In this document: piece by piece, positions 38,771 through 52,500 of the stretch
How positions within the stretch are numbered: the stretch's first letter is position 1
Layout: each line of letters starts with the position of its first letter
Assembly (NCBI GenBank): GCA_022747635.1
Contig: JAKTNV010000003.1
Location: 97,364,454 to 97,428,453, forward strand
Direction of reading: 5' to 3'
From: Hetaerina americana
Lineage: Eukaryota; Arthropoda; Insecta; Odonata; Calopterygidae
DNA length: 64,000 bases
The notes under the pieces: model-generated
The model's input: only the letters and a program-made list of their open reading frames with translations
Databases searched by the model: none
Told to the model about the DNA's origin: nothing
Made by a program: the position numbers and the translations under genes

Positions 38771-39770
38771 GACGGATTTGCAGTCTGTTTTAATGTCGGA
38801 TGAGGTCGTTCTGGCTGAGGAGCACTGTAGTAGTGAGCAGTGATAAAACACTGTCACCTCTAACTTTACTCATTTTATCGAGGATGGACATGGCAGTTTG
38901 ATAAATCACTTCGCTTCAGATCACGTACGGGGAGAGCAAATTCCTGCATGGTTTTATCACAAAAGGCCATAATTATTGATCCATAAAGGAGTGTAAGTAC
39001 CCAATGAGTGAGAAACGAATAACAGATCGTAATCCTTCTCTCGATTGTAACCATGTCTATGGGACTATCGGGTTACATGGTACCAGAATAGCATTCAGAC
39101 TCCTATAAGCCGTTGAAATTTCCTACTCATTTTGCCTTTTAATGTCATTTCTAAACGCCTAATTTATTATTCATTGGGTTAATAGCCCATGGAACGTGAT
39201 TTGTTTTTTATTTTAAATTTTACGCTATCAGTTTTTTGAATAGAAGGCTATTAGTACTGCATTATTGCTCAAGAATAAAGAAACAAAAATTTCCAAAAAA
39301 TCGTAACAATACGCTAAATGATAGTAAGATTTAAGTTATCATTTCTTCTTCAGAATTTTTAAAATGTAAATTATAGCTCTGAACTGTTCACTATAAAAAA
39401 TGGGTAAAAAGATTCTTGAAAACGTATTTCAAGATATGACGCTAGGAATGATCTCTTTGTTTTGAAAGATTTGATGAGGTTGGACAAACATTGTTCTATT
39501 GAGATCCCATCTCTGTTTCTTTTCACTAAAAACCATTACCTTAGAAGTGGTAAGCTCTCATTAGATTTACCATAGTGGCATTCAAGTCCAGAAAGTGTTT
39601 GTGGATAATGAAATCTCCGCAGTGCCTCTTCAAAAACAAAATCCGTGGTACGTACATATTAAGTGGATGTATAGCTACAAAGCTATTCCGACTAATTGGG
39701 CACGTCGAAAGCATATCCGCAATGCGTGTAAGCACAAGGGAAGTCATCAAAAATCGTTTTGATGTGATAT
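38771..39770. other. AT-rich stretch, nothing recognised
   Basis: An 82-codon minus-strand frame at 39541-39789 has ordinary composition but no recognisable domain and overlaps a plus-strand frame. Confidence 0.4.
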
Positions 39771-39970
39771 CCCTTTTTTCTCCAATCATCTTCTACCTCC
39801 TTCTCCTCTTCCACCCCTACCCCGCCGCAAGCGACGCGACAACTACTCCCCGTGCTGGAGACAGGAACCGGTTTCCCTCCGTCAAACCAAATCAAACTCC
39901 TCCTTCCGCACGGCTCTCTGCGCCCAGCTCTCCCCCATTAGTGGCATCCTAACCGCTCTCTACGTGGACG
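39771..39970. other. Small C-rich island 16
   Basis: About 200 bases of C/T-rich + strand in AT-rich DNA. No gene is seen. Confidence 0.4.
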
Positions 39971-40970
39971 GGGTCCGTCATTCGGTCGCTAAAGGAGCCG
40001 CGGCGAAATTCTCAGAGTTAACCATCGGACTCTCTAATGCAAGGTGCGCCCAAGTGACTCAAAAATCCCTCACTTAAAACACAAAGAGACGAAGCTCCTA
40101 CTTCCCTGAACCTCCTACAAAGAATTCCTGTCCATAAGTAAAACTGCTTGTGTAGGGGATGACTTCTTATCCAAGTAAAATTATTTATTCTAGAAAGGCG
40201 CGGATAAACCCCTTTTTAAAGTCTGATCCACGGTCTCTCTTATTGATCTTTCATGAAACCAATGCATTTTTACTCTAGGTGGCACCAACTTGCATTACGG
40301 TAAAAATTCAGATAAGATATTCTGATCCCACAGCAGGTATAATTTTGCGCTACAGAAAATCTAAAAGAGTGCCATATTTACAAGCCGACATATTCACCGC
40401 CTTTACAATTTACCACCTATCCTATGCCACAAGTAAATCGACCGTGGTTAAAACCAAACTTTAGCTTTACTTTACTTGCAGACTTTACCACAACAAATGT
40501 CTCTCAAACTGTTTAAAGGAACCAGACTTATAAATTAAATCTTAACCGAAGCACTAAAACATTATTTAGTTTTTGTTTAAGGGCATAGAAACATCTTCCT
40601 TCCCACCAGGCCGACACCTTTCGATCGATCACTCAATTAAAGGATATTTTCTCACATGCATCCAGACACTCATTCCTCTATAGTGCCTGGCTTGGATTAC
40701 GAAGAGCTCTGATAACCTTAGGAAGTTTAGGAAAAGGTACCAAACGACCAGCTTGACGCATATTCATCCACACTTGGCGCAGTTCAGCGCTCCCGTCATT
40801 TGGGTTTTTTCAACTGCTAAACCCGTCCCAGTAATCTGGTTCGTCTCGTTGCTCTGGCTCATATAATTCATCCGAGATTGTGAATGTACGGTGTAAACGG
40901 AAATCCAAACATTTGATGACAGATTAATTCTAAATCAAAGACTTTTCAGGACAAGCTAGCCTTTCAATCG
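39971..40970. other. AT-moderate stretch, nothing recognised
   Basis: Only short open frames are present, and no transposon or RNA-gene motif is seen. Confidence 0.45.
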
Positions 40971-41270
40971 CCTGGTGAATCTATGTCTTCCCTTTGCTTA
41001 CCGCAACTTCCCCCCTTGTTTGCGAGGAAGAGCTGGCAAAATTTCGAGACGGAGCATCGCGAGGGTTACGGAGGGTGGAGGAGAGAGGAAGATGATACAT
41101 TTCCACCATTCCTCCCCCTTCTCAATCCCGCGGCCTGGGGCAAAGGAAAGAAGAAGGGGAAGGGAAGGAGAGGGGGAGAGGATCCGTGCGGAATTGATGA
41201 AGATGTTGTCTTGGTCCGCCCGGCGGTTCCACATATCCACGCATGGCATGCGCCGTCCTCCAAATGACGG
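40971..41270. other. Small GC island 17
   Basis: About 300 bases, mixed and then G/A-rich on the + strand. Four overlapping short frames on both strands are composition artefacts. Confidence 0.45.
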
Positions 41271-41949
41271 TCACAATATGTGAGCGTGAGTTGATTCTCT
41301 AAAAATCTTTTCCCGTTCTGCCCATACCACAATTCCGAGCTTCAAACGAGGCGAAGGGCACTTAAAAATAAGAAAATCAAAGAAGTAGTCGATAGGGGAA
41401 TTCGGAATGTAGTTTCTAATTTATAGGGAAACAGGATATGTTGAAGGTGTAGTTATGAGAAATTCGAGCTATTAACGAAACGAAATGGTTTCTGTTCCCT
41501 GAAAGATTTTCCCTGATTCATTTTAAAGATACAAATATTAATAACTCACCAAGTAGGTGTATAAGGCAGTATAAAATGCACGCATTATTGAGGTATTTTT
41601 AATTTTTTAACTTTACCATAAGTATAGCTTCTAGATGAATACTCATAGCATCCATGGGAAGAAAGTTAGCTGAAGGAATGACACGAAAAGTAACCCATTC
41701 ATTTATTTCATAAAAAACATATCTCCAGTCAGTATTTATCTAAGTTGCATAGAAGAAATAAAAGGAATTTGGTCTATAGCTAAATATAGTATTGCTTGGG
41801 GGAAGGGACTGCGTGTTCTGATGACCGACAGAGCTATCCTGGAAAGAACAATGACTAATTGGTCCTGCTGGGGAACCAAGCCAGAAACGTTAAAACATAA
41901 AAGACACATAAAAGGTAGTCCGCTTAACTCTGTTCTGCTGTAAGGTAGA
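41271..41949. other. AT-rich stretch, possibly LINE 5' flank
   Basis: Nothing firm is seen here. The right part may belong to the 5' untranslated region of the LINE that follows. Confidence 0.35.
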
Positions 41950-44745
41950 TACAATGACGTTAAATGCCATTGGGTCGGCTACTTGAGTTATGGTATCACC
42001 TTAATAATACGATTAGGGAAACCTATAAAAACCATCCCTTGTGACTATTATTGACTTCGATTTTAGTAAGAGTCCTGGTAACTACTGGGTAGGGCAAGCA
42101 GCAAGAAAGGTAAGCCTCCTACATTCATTATTACACGGAATCCTAGCCAAGCAGAATCGAAAGCAGCAACACAGAAAACAAAGTAGAAGGAGGCGAATTC
42201 AGTTAGCATAAGGACTTTGAATGCGAGGGCAATGCTGGTGACAGGGAAAATAAAAAAATTAATCATGAGAAGGAGAAAGGAAAAATGAACATTTTTGGGC
42301 GAAGCGAGGGTAGATGGAAAGCTAGCAATAAGTACTGATGTGGCAGTTGTGGGGCAATGAACCGCACAGGGGAAGAGATAGGAGTGGTAGTGGTATTAAA
42401 CAAATGGTTCAAAAAATGTAACATGGATAGAATAGAGGAGTGATGGAATGTAATAAAGAGAAAATAGAATAAAAAAAGAATAAAGTATGACAGAATAAGG
42501 TGCAAAGCTGAATTAATGACTTTATCATTACTCAGGTCTATAATTCAAAAAGTATTCATTGAAATGAAATTAAAGGACGACTAATTCGAGGAAATCAATG
42601 CTGGTGTCCCATTAAGGAAAACTTTGAGAGTAAGATGTAAAACTACAAATTAGATATCACAAATGAATGCAGGAAAAAGGAAATACTTCAGAATAAATAG
42701 TAGGTTATAATAGAGCTAGATTTAAAACCTACAAATGATAAACGCATTCGTAGAAAAAGCCCTACAACTCAGAGAATCGTAGGTTATAATTTGTTTTGAC
42801 ACAAATGTTGATAAAGAATTATTAATTTGTAGATTTCCGAGAGTTAATAAAGATTCAGTTCATTATTTAGAGCTAATGTAAGATATAAAGGATAATAGTT
42901 GAAAAAATGGGGTATAAAAGTATTAACCTGGACAAAAAGGAACTAATACCGGGGATCGGTGGGTATGAATCAGCAAAGGATGACGGTTTCAACAACAGAA
43001 AGATGAAAAAATCTAAATAATACATTAAAGGAAGCCGCAAATGTGTTTATTGTGGCCATTTAAGAAACAAATATCATAATTAATAAATTAGAGACCTGAT
43101 AATTAAGAAGGTGGTCAAGAGAAATGAATGAAAGAAAGTAAACATAAAATTAGGAGGAAGAAAGTACAAATATATAAGTAATAAACGGAGACAAGGTGCC
43201 AAAAGGATGAAATTATTGTGGTGAATGGAAGACTCAAGACAAGAATGTGTTGGCAAATATTGAAAAATTATCAGGAATTAAAAGGGAAATATTTATGGCC
43301 GCTGCCTTAAATGCTGCAGGAGGTTTATTTGCAACTCTAAGACAGATTCAAAAGTGATGGAAGAAATATGTAGAGGCTCGGTATGGTAAAGTTATCCCGT
43401 CAAATAATATAGCTATTGAAATGGAATATAACGCAGCCAGGACAGCGTAGGTGCAAGCATACTCGATATGGATATAGAAAGGACGATAATGGAATTGAAA
43501 TCAAATAAGATCTAGGAAATAGATAACATCCCCACGGAACTACTTACAGAATACGGAATACGTGCAAGGAAGCATAAAATCCTTATTTGGAAACAATAGA
43601 AAAAGGTTTATTTCGCAGGCAACTAAGGTTGTCCGTGGAATCATTTATAAGAGAATGGAGAGCAGGGCAAATGATTATTCAGCCAATAATCAATTTTTGC
43701 CCAGAGAGAGAAGAGAAACGTTCAATGCCATGGTAGTAATGAAATCATTTGTAGATGGGAACATAAAGAGTAGAGCCAAAATGTATTGGATTGCTTCGTA
43801 CATACCAAGGTGATCGATAGAGCAAATTGGGCAAAATTCATATATTGCAAAAGATAAGAGTAGATATGGGGATATATTGTTAACCCGCTAACATAACATA
43901 TCTTTGGCTGCTCCGGCACGTGTAGCCAAAAAACCATTGTTATGCGGGGGATTAGAGAGCTTTGCCAATGATGCCGATGCTTTTCAAAGTAACGCGAATA
44001 AAAAGGTACATAAGGTGGGGTAAGAACTTATTAGGAATCAAAAAATGAGATTTATTCATTTAAATATTAGATTTAACAATTAAGATTTTCGGATAAAAAG
44101 GCTAAATTTATCCGTTCAGCCAAATGGTCACATTCATTGCTAAGAACATTAGAAAATCATTTTGATAGATACGATTGAGAAAAAATAGAGCTAGTTAAGT
44201 GTCATGTCTTTTCGAAATGAAGGAAGAAAAATTAAACGTTGAAATGAGAGAACAAAAACTACATCTAGTGGAACATTTTACCTACCCTGAAGTAAAGAGG
44301 AGGCGAAGCTTAAAAAGTGAAATGGAAGCTAAAAAGAGAGACGACAAGTTTGAGGATTAATAAAATAACACTGAAAACGTTGATGGTTTGATGATGGTTG
44401 ATGTGATAATGGTTTTTTACGAGGCGGAAACTTGGTCGTGGGGGAAAATGATTTTGATGTAGTAGATGGAGAGCTTTTGAGAAGAGAGTGTGGATAGAGA
44501 TGGGGGAAGTGAAACGTTCGGAAAGGAAAACAATCGCAGAAATACATGGCATTGAGGGAGAGGAAAGATAGATTTTTAGGGATAAATCCAAAGTATGCAT
44601 TGGAAGCAAGTATGGTGGATACACACAATGCAGAATGGGTTTGAATTTTGAAACCTGGTAGGAAGGGTGAACACTAGGCAGAAGAGGTAATGGGAGTAAG
44701 GTGATAGCCATGTTAGGCAAAAAGAAGTAGGGAGGAATATTTACG
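41950..44745 (+). mobile_element. Decayed LINE copy A, endonuclease to C-terminus
   Basis: Plus-strand translation in shifting frames gives the ordered parts of an APE-type non-LTR retrotransposon. An endonuclease start reads SIRTLNARAM near 42200. An endonuclease segment ending VVVVLNKWFKKCNMDRIEE lies near 42385. WKKYVEARYG (about 43360) is followed by IERTIMELKSNKI and IDNIPTELLTEYG (about 43470-43560), which match the usual LKxGKAPGxDxIPxELL start of the reverse transcriptase. IIYKRMESRA follows at about 43645. A segment containing LLRTLENHFDRY and, after frameshifts, a VEHFTYL-like element lies at about 44130-44300. Stops and frameshifts are frequent throughout. It is inactive. The exact 5' end is uncertain. 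Confidence 0.8.
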
Positions 44746-44752
44746 GTTTTAA

Positions 44753-44800
44753 ATCATTTTGGGGTACCTACGGAAAGTTTATATCATTTTGGGGTACCTA
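44753..44800. repeat. 18-base direct repeat, 30-base period
   Basis: ATCATTTTGGGGTACCTA occurs at 44753-44770 and again at 44783-44800. It lies at the 3' edge of LINE copy A and could be tail duplication. Confidence 0.85.
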
Positions 44801-46059
44801 TTTTTGACTTTTTAGGCAAGGCTTGGAAATGAAGCGATTTTTCTCCTGTGCACGACCAAAATCTAGCTTAACAGTAAATTACGCATCTCTTTTCATAAAC
44901 TTCATTATCTTTTCAATATATTCCTTATTTAGATTGGTTGAAGAGTAGAAACATTTTATTCCGTTAGAAATACCTCGATAAAAAATATTTAGCGTCAATG
45001 TAAAACAGCAAATCTTAAACCAATGTACTTGCACTGAAATTCCAAGACAGAGACTATTATGCAAGGAATAACGTTTCTATTTTTCAAGAAAACGTCTCTC
45101 ATATTATTATTTTTTAGGTCCTAGAAGGTAAAACTCGCGATTTTTTAATTTAGCAATAATAGTTGGTAGCAGTAAAGGAAATACAGGCACTAGTAATTTA
45201 CTTATATTTTTAAGGAATAAACCTATTTAATCATTAATAATAATATTTTGGTGCGTAAGATATATGATATCCTATAGTTAGTCTTTAGATAAACAACATG
45301 TATATATGTTATTTATTAAACCATAGACTTTATGAATGAGCTTTCAATCTCTTAGTTTAGCACACAAAAACACGGGGAAATGAAAAAATATTATAAAAAT
45401 TCTTTTGAGAAAAAGTTGACTGCGTTATTAAAAAAATACTAAAAAGTAAAATTTTCATTTTTTGTCCAATGAAAACATTTTTAAATGTTGAAAGATGAAA
45501 AAGATTTGTTAACATATAGTGCATGGGAGACGCTATCTCAGATTCCGCAGCGTCAAACGAGATCTTTTTTAGCGCTCACTACCTTAACGCCGCAACCCAA
45601 TTGGCTTGCGTATCTTAGCAGTATTTTATTTTCCCTAGTAGAATTTTTTACACCCTTTCTTGGCGTGGATGAAATTTAATATGTTTACAAATTAGTGGTT
45701 GCCCTTAAATTTTCTCTCGATATTACTACTTCTTGCAAACATCATCGAACAAGCAGGACAACGACTGGGTAACATCCATTATAAGATACATTATCCTTAT
45801 GTAAAAAAAGAGCAAAGCTAGTTCTATGTCACATACCGAGCAAATATTTTGCCTTCACAAAACACTTAAACAAAATTGGCTCACGCAAAACAACCGAGGA
45901 TGTCTTACCACGGATTTTCTTCGCATAGAATACCGTCGAATTGACAGAGAACATAACTGGGGCATAGTAATTCTCCTCACCACATAAAGCAACTTCTAAG
46001 CAGCGTGCAAGTGATTTTATTGTTTAAAATTAGACCATGTAGTGGCCAGAATAGTCACA
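44801..46059. other. AT-rich spacer between two LINE copies
   Basis: No clear feature is seen. The 64-codon frame at 45485-45679 has no recognisable domain. Confidence 0.4.
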
Positions 46060-47760
46060 AGTAAGGAACCAAGGCAGGAAGATATTAGAGTAAAAGAAGC
46101 GTGGTGGAAGTCGCATTAGTGCAAACATATTTGCGAGCAGAGTGATTGGTAGAATTTATGCTGGAGTACCTTAGCTGAAATATTTTGACAGATCCTATGT
46201 TAGATTTAGATCCCATCCCAAAAAAAGGAAAGGCGGCCATATATTTGGACTGTAGACCCATAAGTTTGATTTTACAAACATTTTAAGTGGTTCCCAGGAT
46301 TATCAATAAGAGAATGGCGAGGACGGCAAATGATTACTCATGGTTCGTCAATTTGGGTCCAAAGAGGGGAGAGGCACGCGTGATTCCAAGGTAATAATGA
46401 GGTTAATAAAAGAGAGTTACATGGAATAAAATTAGATTCATTTATTTGTCTGTTTCACAGATTTAGATAAGGCATTCATTGGAATGACTCGGGAAGTATT
46501 TGACTGTTTCCCAAATTTAGACAAGGTGATCATATAAGTGACTAGGGAAGAATTATTCAATGAATGCATTGGAGTAGAATAGAGGGATTGGAGATTTTTC
46601 CGCTACCTGTACTTATTACGGACGGCTCAGGTGAAAGTGGAGGATGGAAAGCTCTGGTGTGTTAGTAAGTGGGGTGAGACTGAATTATGTAATACACCCG
46701 CAATTTTAAACATAAACCTGGAGGAAAAGATAAAAAAGGCATGGTATGAAATGGAGATAGTATTAAAATTCGGTGGATATTTGACTAAATCGGGTTTACG
46801 GATAATCTAGTTCTAAAAATCCAGTCAGCTAAACGGTTGCAAGCATTGCTGAACGCATTGGCAAGTCATTACGATAGGTAGGAGATGTATATAAATATAA
46901 AAAATCAAATCTTCTGTAGTTTCCAAGAAAGAGGATTGCAGAGTTAAATGATGAAATAGAAAGGATAACATTCTCTCGGCTTTCCAGTCAGATAAGGCAG
47001 TCAGAGGCTAATGTTTTGATGAATAACTCTGGGCTTCTGAGGTATAAACCCTTAGGACGATAATTATGTTAGCCGTCATAATGTTGGCCGCTGATTACCT
47101 TACCCCCAACTGGAAACCTGAAATAACTGCATCCATTACAATAGCTGGGAAAACAGTAAATCTTCTATCAACATAGAAGTTTATAAATTACATCCGATGG
47201 ATAAGGTTTCCTAAATCGTAAGTATTTTCGAACAAAGTAGTTAAAGTAGAGGGGGCTTAAGAGAAGAATTGTGTTAAGTATAGATATTTCCATAAGGAGG
47301 AAGGGATTTACGATAGGGAGGCTATATACGGATGTGAAGAAGCGGCTCGTCAAAAGTTTGATATGAAATTTGATATTGTACGGTCCGGAAATATAATCGT
47401 TGCAACATTACGATAGACGTACAGGAGTATTTGAAATTCGGTTGAAGAGAAGGAAGAAAGGAAGAAGAGATGAAGTAAACTGAAAAATTATAAGGAATTG
47501 ATAGGTATGATGTTGGGAGAACTGCAGTGGAGGCAAGAAAGATGGATATCGATCGTTTTTATTGGCGATATACGTGTATTGAGGACAGAGTTTGGAGAAT
47601 GCTAGCCAAATAGGCTAGTACCGTTGGACATAACAAAGGGGAGAAACAAGTATGCGGGATTGGAGTGATTTAATATTACCGAATGTCAGGCTGTGTTTTC
47701 TTAGGAGGTGCAAGGAAATTCAACGCTGTACTGTTGTATAGGTAATGCCCATCCTAAACC
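46060..47760 (+). mobile_element. Decayed LINE copy B, reverse transcriptase to C-terminus
   Basis: Plus-strand phases give the order CRPISLI (about 46255), RIINKRMARTANDYS (about 46300), FTDLDKAFIG (about 46450), RDWRFFRYLYLLRTAQVKV (about 46585), ILNINLEEKIKKA (about 46715), FTDN at about 46797 where the catalytic F/YADD box belongs, LQALLNALASHYDR, and later VKKRLVKSL (about 47340). Endonuclease motifs are absent, so the copy is 5'-truncated or decayed. About 250 bases (roughly 46990-47240) between LINE segments match nothing I know and may be an insertion. It lies on the same strand as copy A and resembles it in the LLN/HYDR region, suggesting one family. Confidence 0.78.
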
Positions 47761-48820
47761 TACCAAAACTTGAAGAATTACAGTAACGGTAATTAAATGG
47801 AACCTAGAACAGCATTTGATCATAATATTTTCCTTTTCATGAAGTAATAAAAAATATTAAAACACTCCTTGTAATTAATAAGTATATTGGGATAACGCTA
47901 ATGGAATTGTTTCACAGTTCTTTTCAAAATATTAATTTTTGAATGATAAATTAATCTATTTTAAGGATATGATTCCTCCCTATTTAACGTTACTTGAAAA
48001 TTCAGTAAAATAACGTAATATCTCATTGAATTTCAAATATCGTTAGATGTCATTTTACCATATTAACGTTTTTTTAATGACTAAATAATTAATTTGTGAG
48101 ATTTTTAGTTACGACATGCATACATAAAATGTAATATTCCATTCATTGATTAACCATTATTTGAACTGATTCCTTTGCTTTGTTCCGACGAAAAACCATA
48201 TCTAAACACCTTTAACCTATTTGCACACGTGTTTTTTATTTCTAATAATAGATTTTGTCCAAGTATATTTAATAAAAATGCTTTAAGCCTATACGGGTTC
48301 GTACCGATATTAAAATATTCATCGAGTAAGTAAACATATTAAAAATTACAGTAGCATTAAAAGATCTAAAATGCCTAAGCAATAAAAGACCTGGTGTAAT
48401 TCATGAATATGAGCATACAGTTTTCCATTTATAAAATAAAATAGCAGTATGTGACCAGAATTTTCCTGCAAATAAGGTTCTTTTATGCTTCATGGAGCAG
48501 AACAGAGCACTAAGCGGATGCAATATATCATATTAAATGAGGAATGGCTTCTGATTCTTATATCCGTGTAAAGTACACCTCCACAATCGCAGTGAAATCT
48601 TGAGCAAACTACTTGCTGAGGATTTCTGTGCCACAATTTGGATAATGTGGACGGTAGGATAATTTGACGAATATTTACCAATATCAGGTGGCATCATTGA
48701 CAGGTTTTTGAGATGAGCAACCTATTATATTGGACAGAAAGAATGACCGGGTCCAGAATTATAATCAAAGATTTTCAATCGGGAGGCCAAAGTAATCATT
48801 AGAGATCACGCGTGGTGATG
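47761..48820. other. AT-rich stretch, nothing recognised
   Basis: No open frame, repeat or transposon motif of note is present. Confidence 0.45.
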
Positions 48821-49570
48821 GATGGAACCAATTTTCTTGCTAATCGCTTGATATTCTTTTCCATTTCGGGTCCAATTAAATGACCGCGAGCATGTAAGTC
48901 TCCATTCCGGCAACAATGTTGGAGCATGGGAGGTAGGGAGGGAGGGGTGAGGTCAGCGTGCTTATCCACTTCTATAGTTAAGTTCCCGTTACATGATTTC
49001 AAAACAAACAATGCGGAATCGGTAAATGCGCCAGCGATATTTGAGCTTCCCTTTTGGCTCTCCCGGTTCCCCTTTCCTTCCGCCGATTCGGTCATCTTGA
49101 CGTGCCTCCGTGGGCGGTCCAGCATCTTGGGGCGCGGTGAAGCAAGCAGCAATGGGCATAAGAAGGAAAGATGAGGGAGGGAGGGAGCGAATAAGGACCT
49201 CCTGTAGGTGGGGGATGGCGGGGGACTGAGAAGGAAACGGGAGTGGGGGATCTCGGGGGCCGTGTCCGAGTGGCCGACGGGGCAGCATGCGGGTGATGAG
49301 TGAGCACCACGGGCGATTAGACACACCCCGCGCGTCTTTCAATGTCCATCCTTGTGGCCATGCCCATTCCTTCTCCTCACTCTCTCTCTCTCTCGGTCTC
49401 ACTCCCCACATTCCCCCTTGAATTCCCTCTCTTTCGGTAGCCTCTTAAAAAAATTCTTCCTTCCTTTTCCCCAAGCTGGCTGAGGATTTGCTGTTCTGTC
49501 TCTCTCGGTTCCTCTCCCTCCATGCCTCTCTAACTCTCTGCCCTTCAAGTGAGGCCTCCATAGGATGAGG
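48821..49570. other. GC island 18, G/A-rich then C/T-rich
   Basis: The + strand is G/A-rich at about 48920-49300 and C/T-rich from about 49330 to 49540, including a TC-repeat stretch near 49380. Overlapping minus-strand frames of 140 and 175 codons are Ser/Pro/Arg-rich. No gene is supported. Confidence 0.5.
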
Positions 49571-52500
49571 GTGACAAGGACGTTGCAGTTCGTGCCATCA
49601 ATCTCTAACGGAGAGGCGACTTTTTTCCGTGTAATCCCCCAAACTTCGCCAGCGAGAATATAGAATTAGTTGGAGTGGTTTAGTTTACCCTTTGAAATCA
49701 ACTTCAATTCTGAGCGCAAGTTGGCACCAAGCAAAATACATATAAGATCTCGTAGTGTAAAAAAACTAAAATAAAAGGTAAATAACTAAGCTGTTAAATG
49801 TAGCAGCAAAGTGAACTCATATATTTGTATGCATTTTTATCGAATTGCAAATAAATTTTGATTGACTGTTTCTAAGGAAATGCTGAGGTGTGGATTTATT
49901 TGATTCCACATCTTTTTCAATTAAAACAATGGGTATATCTACTAAAATTACACTTTATTATTTTCATCTATTCATTTTTAATTAAAATCCCTTCAGCTAC
50001 GGCTAAATGAATTCATTTATAAGCCTTAAAAATTAGTCCACTACACAACTAAATTAAGAGGTATTTCTGTAGGAATCAGTATTTGACACCGCAAAATCGA
50101 TCATGAACTTCAGTCGTATGTACAGCCTGTGTGTGAAATACTACTCTATCACTTTTTATTCAATCTTATTTATTCCACTTTATCAATTTTCCTTATGACT
50201 CGAATCACACGTATTTAAAATTTATTATCTGTTATTCACAGATCATTAAAGTAAAATATATTAGGTCTACGTCCTTTTAGAAAGAAATTATTTTTCAATT
50301 ATTTAATCCGGAATCAACTCCGGCGCAAAACTTTGTGTCCCCCTTTTGTGTACGTTACAAGTATACGTTCTAAGGTGTCTAGTACATTACGCTTTTTCCA
50401 TATTCCTCTACCCCTGAGACCTATCAACAATTATTACTTTATTAGCCAATTTCATGCAGTTATATTTCCATTTCAACGTTCACCAATGAATAAAAATAAA
50501 AATCTAGCAGTGAAATTACTTATATTTAAAATTCCAATAATAGAAATTGTTACAATAAGAAGAATTTAGCACAGCTAGTATGATTTAGGGACATCTACAG
50601 GCAAATAATGCAACCAAAAACAATAGCAGACCCTTTTCGCAAAAATCTATTGATATCCGGAATCGTCAAAAATTTGTAGATATCCTCCATGGCTGAGCTA
50701 ACCTAAGGAGTTTAATAATTTTTAACAAATATTTTAATGCTCGACCTGGGTTTCGTCTCATCGTGAGATGATCAAGTCTACGGTGGTAAAATGTATGGTA
50801 GATTCATACGTATGCCGTCAATCAGAGAGAGAACAAGAATAGGGGAAGAGGGAAGAGTAATTATTAATAAATGCTTAAAGTTTTACTCCAAGTCTTATAT
50901 TCCAGATACATAGATGCATAGCTATGTACAAAATATCACTGTGAGTCATAGGTAACAAAAGCATGTACGCACTTTTTGTGTTCTAAATGCTGTGAATTAC
51001 ACAGTCCGCACATCTTGGTTTTAACTCTATCCTGACTCAATGAACTATGGTTTTAGTTGGAAACTATAATCTTCAGCGTTGAGTTTTATTTTTCAGCAAA
51101 TATAAACACATGCATAACCAAAAAAGAATGCTATTAACTACGCTTATGCAGTGGAGTAAGCTCAATTAAAAATTTACGAATAAAATCCCACGCGTTTACT
51201 TCACTCATACATAGAATTCATAACACATAATTAATTAAATAGCCTTTGTCTTTTTAATTAAAATTTTCAATATTTAATTGAATATTTGTCATCAATAAAT
51301 TCATATCTCATCTCAACTGTCATCATCGGTGCATTCGGAACGACTGAATAACAAAATACTTAACCTGTAGGCTGAAGTTTAGTGCTTAATTTAGTTCTGT
51401 GTTTTGCAATGAGTGCCGATGTTGTAAGATATTTTACGAGGTTTGCAATGCTATTCTCACATTAAAAATTGCTATATTAATTGCCGTTCATAAAGGTTTG
51501 TATCGGACAAATAACTTCAGAAAGTATTGACAACGCAATTAAGAAAACTAACGAATTAGGGATTGTCAACTTAACATTCGCATTACGTAGAATAACAGGA
51601 ATTTTTCAATCGGTATTCAGTAAAAGCACGGAAAGGCTTGAGCATAAAAATTCCTTCCCTTCTTGAACAAATAAACTGCCATCGGAGTGGAATCGAAATG
51701 GAAATATTACAGGAATTCGTGTGGGAGTCGATTGCCTGAACGGGAATCAAAAGTGGACTCAAAAGCACACCATATAGAACCGGTAAGAGCCAATTGGAAA
51801 GCAGTTCAACCCATCATGCTCCCTTCTCTTCTCAAGTTTTCCCTCAATGGAAGACACATCGCTGTATAGCCGATCGGAAAGAGAAGGATCAAATGAGTAG
51901 CGTTTTTTCGGTCTGAAAACTTTCTGGACCGATTCTAAGGAATGCATTCAGCTGCTTAGTCATGCTTATATTAAATAATGCAAGTTTATGAACCCAAACT
52001 ATTTTTCCATGGATTTATCTTTTCCCATCATGTAGTTAATTTATTTTTTGCACTAATGTAGTGTTAGACATTAAATATTTGGTCTCATAATTTTGAAAAG
52101 ACGATTAAAAATCTAGCATAGAAATTGTAAGCATGACAAACTGAAAACTCGTGTTCGTTGTATTTAATCTTATCTGAAAATAATTATTAATTTGTTTAGA
52201 CTAATGTTTAACAATAGCTTATCAGTCAGAAGTTATTCTCACATAAAAACTTACCTCTTTCTTTATTGATATTAACACAAATAAATATTGATCAATGCGG
52301 AGAATTATTTGTTACCTACGTTTTTTTGCAAATGATGACAGTAATCAAGACGAAGCATGGCTTGATTGGAGAATATGGATCTTAGTGCGTCCTAAGATCT
52401 AGGCTAGACGAATTTTTATAAATCGATGGGTCTATTTGCATTCTTGCATCCCGTGCGATACCTAGAAAGATTTGGAGCCAACATTAATTCACAGCTTTTG

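Noticed and set aside
37751..38857. 368-codon minus-strand open frame, the longest in the window
   Set aside because: Its composition flips between Ser/Pro-rich and Gly/Arg/Glu-rich exactly where the DNA strand bias flips. Other long frames overlap it, and no domain is visible.
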